Shown here one piece after another: positions 6,275 through 8,730 of a DNA stretch of 8,730 bases. The position numbers and the translations under genes were made by a program. Positions within the stretch are counted from its first letter, which is position 1. Each line of letters opens with the position of its first letter. Below the pieces are notes generated by a model. The model made no database searches and was not told the origin of the DNA. It saw only the letters and a program-made list of their open reading frames with translations. Origin of the DNA: CAZRWD01 sp964603785 (GTDB lineage: Bacteria; Fermentibacterota; Fermentibacteria; Fermentibacterales; Fermentibacteraceae); assembly GCA_964603785.1 (NCBI GenBank), contig CAZRWD010000020.1, positions 1-8,730 of the forward strand, in the 5' to 3' direction.

Positions 6275-7015
6275 TCAGACCGTCCTCCGGCCCACCAGCA
6301 CCCCGCAGGACCCGGCGGTGCCGGCCCCGGGAGGGGCGGGACCCCAGTGGGGCTCGAAACCCTCCGAACGGGCGGCGTCGAGCCAGTCGGCTGCGGCGAA
6401 CAGCCCGAGGCGGTGACGGTCCTGGACCACCCTCATGGTTCCGTCCGTGTCCAGCAGCATGTAGGCGAAGTCCACCAGGTACTCGGTGTCCGATGGATCC
6501 GGGTCCCTGGTCCACTCCAGATATCTCAGCGACCTTCCGCCCGAGTCGCCGCCCCCCGAGTCGGCGCCCTCGGCGAACGACTCCCGCGTGTAGTCCGGGC
6601 AGAAGAGGGCGGCTCCTCCCCGCCGGCAGTGCGCGAAGGCCGTGGCCATCGCGGCGCGCAGGTCCTCCGGGGTGCGCATGTAGGCCACGGCATCGTGGAT
6701 CAGGACGCAGTCGAACAGCTCCCCCAGCCTGACCGTCCTCATGTCGCCCTGCACGTGCCTGCTGCCCGGGTTCAGCCTCCTGCTCACCTCGAGCATCCCC
6801 GGTGAGATGTCGACGAGGGTGGTCTCGAACCTGAGCCTCATGTGGGATGCGTTGTTGCCCCCGCCCGATCCCAGCTCCAGCATCGTCCGATGCGGGCCGG
6901 AGCAGGCCTCCTCGAGAACGCGGGCGTAGAACCCGGCCTCCTCCGCATATCCGGCCGGATCGGACAGGACAGGCCACCAGCCGGCCAGTTCCCCGTAGAG
7001 CACCGGATCGTCCAT
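6275..7015 (-). CDS. Class I SAM-dependent methyltransferase
   Basis: The 246-residue cytoplasmic enzyme has the seven-strand Rossmann methyltransferase fold. Motif I is LELGSGGGN (46-54), the acidic residue binding the ribose is D69 in LVDIS, QGDMRT (89-94) follows, and FDCVLIHDAVAYM (101-113) is the motif IV region. A following segment with RSLRYLEWTRDPDPSDTEYLVDF (split around 161-183) is typical of a group of single-domain methyltransferases of unknown substrate. ATG 7015 is preferred, with GGAAGG upstream and MDDPVLYGELAGWWPVLSD as the usual family opening; an in-frame ATG at 7048 is possible but lies on a candidate -10 element. It heads a two-gene unit with the helical protein. Substrate is unknown: a small molecule or protein are both open. 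Confidence 0.92.
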   Translation of the reverse strand: MDDPVLYGELAGWWPVLSDPAGYAEEAGFYARVLEEACSGPHRTMLELGSGGGNNASHMRLRFETTLVDISPGMLEVSRRLNPGSRHVQGDMRTVRLGELFDCVLIHDAVAYMRTPEDLRAAMATAFAHCRRGGAALFCPDYTRESFAEGADSGGGDSGGRSLRYLEWTRDPDPSDTEYLVDFAYMLLDTDGTMRVVQDRHRLGLFAAADWLDAARSEGFEPHWGPAPPGAGTAGSCGVLVGRRTV

Positions 7016-7046
7016 GGCTGCACCCTTCCGCTCGTGCCCGTCGGGC

Positions 7047-7052
7047 ATAATA
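7047..7052 (-). promoter_or_regulatory. Possible -10 element of the methyltransferase gene
   Basis: TATTAT (7052-7047 on the minus strand) sits in an isolated AT-rich patch about 30 bases before ATG 7015. No convincing -35 is found at 16-18 bases. A short hairpin GCCCG-A-CGGGC (7036-7046) lies just downstream in the leader. Confidence 0.3.
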
Positions 7053-7077
7053 AATGCTGCGCCGCCGCGGGTGCCAG

Positions 7078-7092
7078 CTGTTGCGGGAACAG
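7078..7092. repeat. Short inverted repeat in divergent promoter region
   Basis: CTGTT and AACAG flank a five-base GCGGG spacer in the 138-nt region between the methyltransferase and permease genes. The form suits a small dimeric regulator's operator, but five-base arms can arise by chance. Confidence 0.25.
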
Positions 7093-7153
7093 GCGCGGGA
7101 AATGCGGGTATCTGCGGGCGCGAACGAGTGGATCCCGACTCAGGGAGGTGGCG

Positions 7154-8730
7154 ATGGCCCTCAGGCGCGAGCTCGGATTCCTCCAGGTCTTCTGCATCGC
7201 CTCGGGCGCCATGATAAGCTCGGGCATCTTCGTCCTTCCCGGCATCGCTCACGCACAGGCAGGACCCTCGGTGATACTCTCCTATGCCATCGCGGGCATC
7301 CTTGCGGCGTCGGGCATGCTGAACGCGGCCGAGCTGGCCACAGCCATGCCCAAGGCGGGGGGCGACTACTTCTTCATAACGCGGGCCCTCGGTCCGGCGG
7401 TCGGCTCGGTGTCCGGGCTCATAAACTGGTTCTCGCTCTCGCTCAAGAGCGCCTTCGCCCTCGTCGGGATGGCCGCCTTCCTCAGGCTCTTCGTCGATGT
7501 CGAGCCCTGGCTCACGGGCCTCCTCCTCGCGGCGCTCTTCACGGGCCTCAACCTCACCGGGGCCAGGCACGCGGGCAGGCTGCAGGTGCTCCTTGTGATC
7601 GCGCTCCTGGTGCTCATGTCCCTTTTCGTGATCCTCGGGCTTCCCCATGTCAGGCAGGAGAACCTCACCCCGTTCATGCCCTTCGGCCTGAACCGGACGA
7701 TCGCCACCGCGGGGTTCGTCTTCGTGGCATACGGCGGGCTGATCAAGATCTCCGGGGTCGCGGAGGAGATAAGGAACCCTGCGAGGACCATCCCGAGGGC
7801 GATGATCTCCGCCCTCGTTGCAGTCCTCGTCATCTACACCCTCATGGTCCTCGTCACGACGGGCGTGCTGCCCTCGGCGACCCTCGACGGCTCGCTCACG
7901 CCGATCACCGACGCCGCGGGCGTCTTCATGGGGCCGTGGGGCGTGCGGCTCCTGGGCCTGGCGGCTGTCCTGGCCTTCGTATCCACTGCGAACGCCGGGA
8001 TACTTGCCGCCTCCAGGTACCTGTTCGCCCTGGGCAGGGACGAGCTCCTGCCGGCGCGGTTCGCCGGGCTCTCGCGCAGGGCCGGCATCCCGGCCTTCGC
8101 GGTGGTCCTCACGGGCGCCTTCGTCGCCTCCAGCCTCTTCCTCGACCTGGAGGTGCTCGTCGAGGGGGCATCCCTTGTCCTGATACTCGGGTACATCCTC
8201 TCGAGCATCTGCGTGATAGTCCTGCGGGAGAGCGGGGTGCAGAACTACCGGCCCGCCTTCAGGGCGCCCCTCTACCCCTGGCTGCAGGTGTTCTCCATCG
8301 TAGGCTTCTCGCTTCTGTTCTTCGAGTTCGGGCTGGGGGCATGGGCCATCTGCGCCGGCCTGTTCGCCCTCGGGCTGACCGGATACCGGCTGTGGGGCTG
8401 CAGGCGCGCGCGCAAGGACTACGCCCTCCTGCACCTCGTGGAGAGGCTCACCTCCAGGGAGCTGGTGACCGGTGGGCTGGAGAGGGAGCTCAGGGACATC
8501 GTCAGGGCCCGCGACTACATGCTGCCCGACAGGTTCGACGAGCTGGTCGAGCGTTCCGTCATCCTCGACCTGCCCGGAAGGCTCACCGCGGCGGAGTTCT
8601 TCGACCTCGTCTCCGGCGAGATGGCGCCCGCCCTGGGCGTGGAGCCCGGCTGGCTCTCCCGGCGCCTCTCCGAGCGCGAGACGGAGACCTCGACGGCGAT
8701 ATCGCCGTTCCTGGCCATACCCCACGTGGT
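7154..8730 (+). CDS. APC-type amino acid permease fused to PTS EIIA-like domain, 3' partial
   Basis: The gene runs off the right edge with 525 residues visible. ATG 7154 follows GGAGG by five bases. Residues 1-415 form an APC-superfamily transporter with about twelve helices: FCIASGAMISSGIFVLPG (13-30) is the broken first helix binding substrate, GGDYFFITRALGP (69-81) follows, YGGLIKISGVAEEIRNPART (193-212) and STANAGILAASRYLFALGRD (277-296) are classic family motifs. It probably imports an amino acid with a cation. After a charged linker (416-460) comes a soluble domain, LPDRFDELVERSVILDL then TAAEFFDLVSGEM, ending with STAISPFLAIPHVV. AIPH with H524 matches the phosphorylated histidine motif of nitrogen-type PTS EIIA proteins. 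The fusion suggests control of transport by phosphorylation from the PTS chain or binding by a signal; this is inferred. The remainder of the EIIA domain lies outside the window. Confidence 0.9.
   Translation, partial: MALRRELGFLQVFCIASGAMISSGIFVLPGIAHAQAGPSVILSYAIAGILAASGMLNAAELATAMPKAGGDYFFITRALGPAVGSVSGLINWFSLSLKSAFALVGMAAFLRLFVDVEPWLTGLLLAALFTGLNLTGARHAGRLQVLLVIALLVLMSLFVILGLPHVRQENLTPFMPFGLNRTIATAGFVFVAYGGLIKISGVAEEIRNPARTIPRAMISALVAVLVIYTLMVLVTTGVLPSATLDGSLTPITDAAGVFMGPWGVRLLGLAAVLAFVSTANAGILAASRYLFALGRDELLPARFAGLSRRAGIPAFAVVLTGAFVASSLFLDLEVLVEGASLVLILGYILSSICVIVLRESGVQNYRPAFRAPLYPWLQVFSIVGFSLLFFEFGLGAWAICAGLFALGLTGYRLWGCRRARKDYALLHLVERLTSRELVTGGLERELRDIVRARDYMLPDRFDELVERSVILDLPGRLTAAEFFDLVSGEMAPALGVEPGWLSRRLSERETETSTAISPFLAIPHV

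Noticed and set aside
7060..7080. Possible sigma54 promoter before the methyltransferase (TGGCAC on the minus strand)
   Set aside because: The -24 half looks right but the -12 half has no TTGC at the fixed spacing.
7016..8725. Extension of the methyltransferase frame upstream to give an 816-residue protein
   Set aside because: The added sequence is antisense to the permease and is low-complexity, Glu/Gly/Arg-rich. The family's N terminus and a ribosome binding site place the start at 7015.
1..8730. tRNA, rRNA, CRISPR, insertion sequence or attachment site
   Set aside because: No cloverleaf-like segment, repeat-spacer array, transposase motif or flanking direct repeats were seen; nearly all the sequence is taken by coding frames.

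Overview
The window is GC-rich, densely packed, leaderless-to-short-leader prokaryotic DNA. GGAGG-type ribosome binding sites stand before several starts, and the genes include a MurJ/MviN-like flippase and a MalY/PatB-type PLP enzyme, so a bacterium is the best reading. Arginine codons are often AGG and isoleucine codons are sometimes ATA, which is unusual at such high GC, but I cannot place the organism more exactly. A run of exactly 100 N (3864-3963) marks a scaffold join, so this is a draft assembly, possibly metagenomic.

Left half (1-4496) is a glycan locus. Two family-4-like glycosyltransferases face apart from a short shared control region: one on the minus strand (409-1560) and its paralog on the plus strand (1616-2704). 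Each heads a pair. The minus gene is followed after 7 nt by a partial GT-B-like gene running off the left edge. The plus gene runs into a third glycosyltransferase-like gene (2679-3830). That gene converges on, and overlaps by 132 nt, the C-terminal end of a MurJ/MviN-type multi-pass flippase on the minus strand, whose middle is lost in the N gap. Several sugar transferases plus a lipid-linked-glycan flippase suggest assembly and export of a surface polysaccharide; this role is inferred, and no polymerase or sugar-nucleotide gene is visible.

Right half (4497-8730) is a set of metabolic genes. It holds a MalY/PatB-type C-S lyase/aminotransferase (plus) ending in a strong hairpin that also lies at the stop of the converging gene. 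It also holds a two-gene minus-strand unit of a class I SAM-dependent methyltransferase followed 1 nt later by an unrecognised 142-residue helical protein. Last, divergent from the methyltransferase, is an APC-type amino acid permease that continues into a C-terminal PTS EIIA-like domain and leaves the window just after its phospho-histidine motif.

I found no RNA genes, CRISPR array, insertion sequence or phage feature. No clearly new system is visible. The points most worth checking are the permease-EIIA fusion, the apparent non-canonical CTG start of one glycosyltransferase, the convergent 132-nt gene overlap beside the scaffold gap, and the methyltransferase/helical-protein pair.
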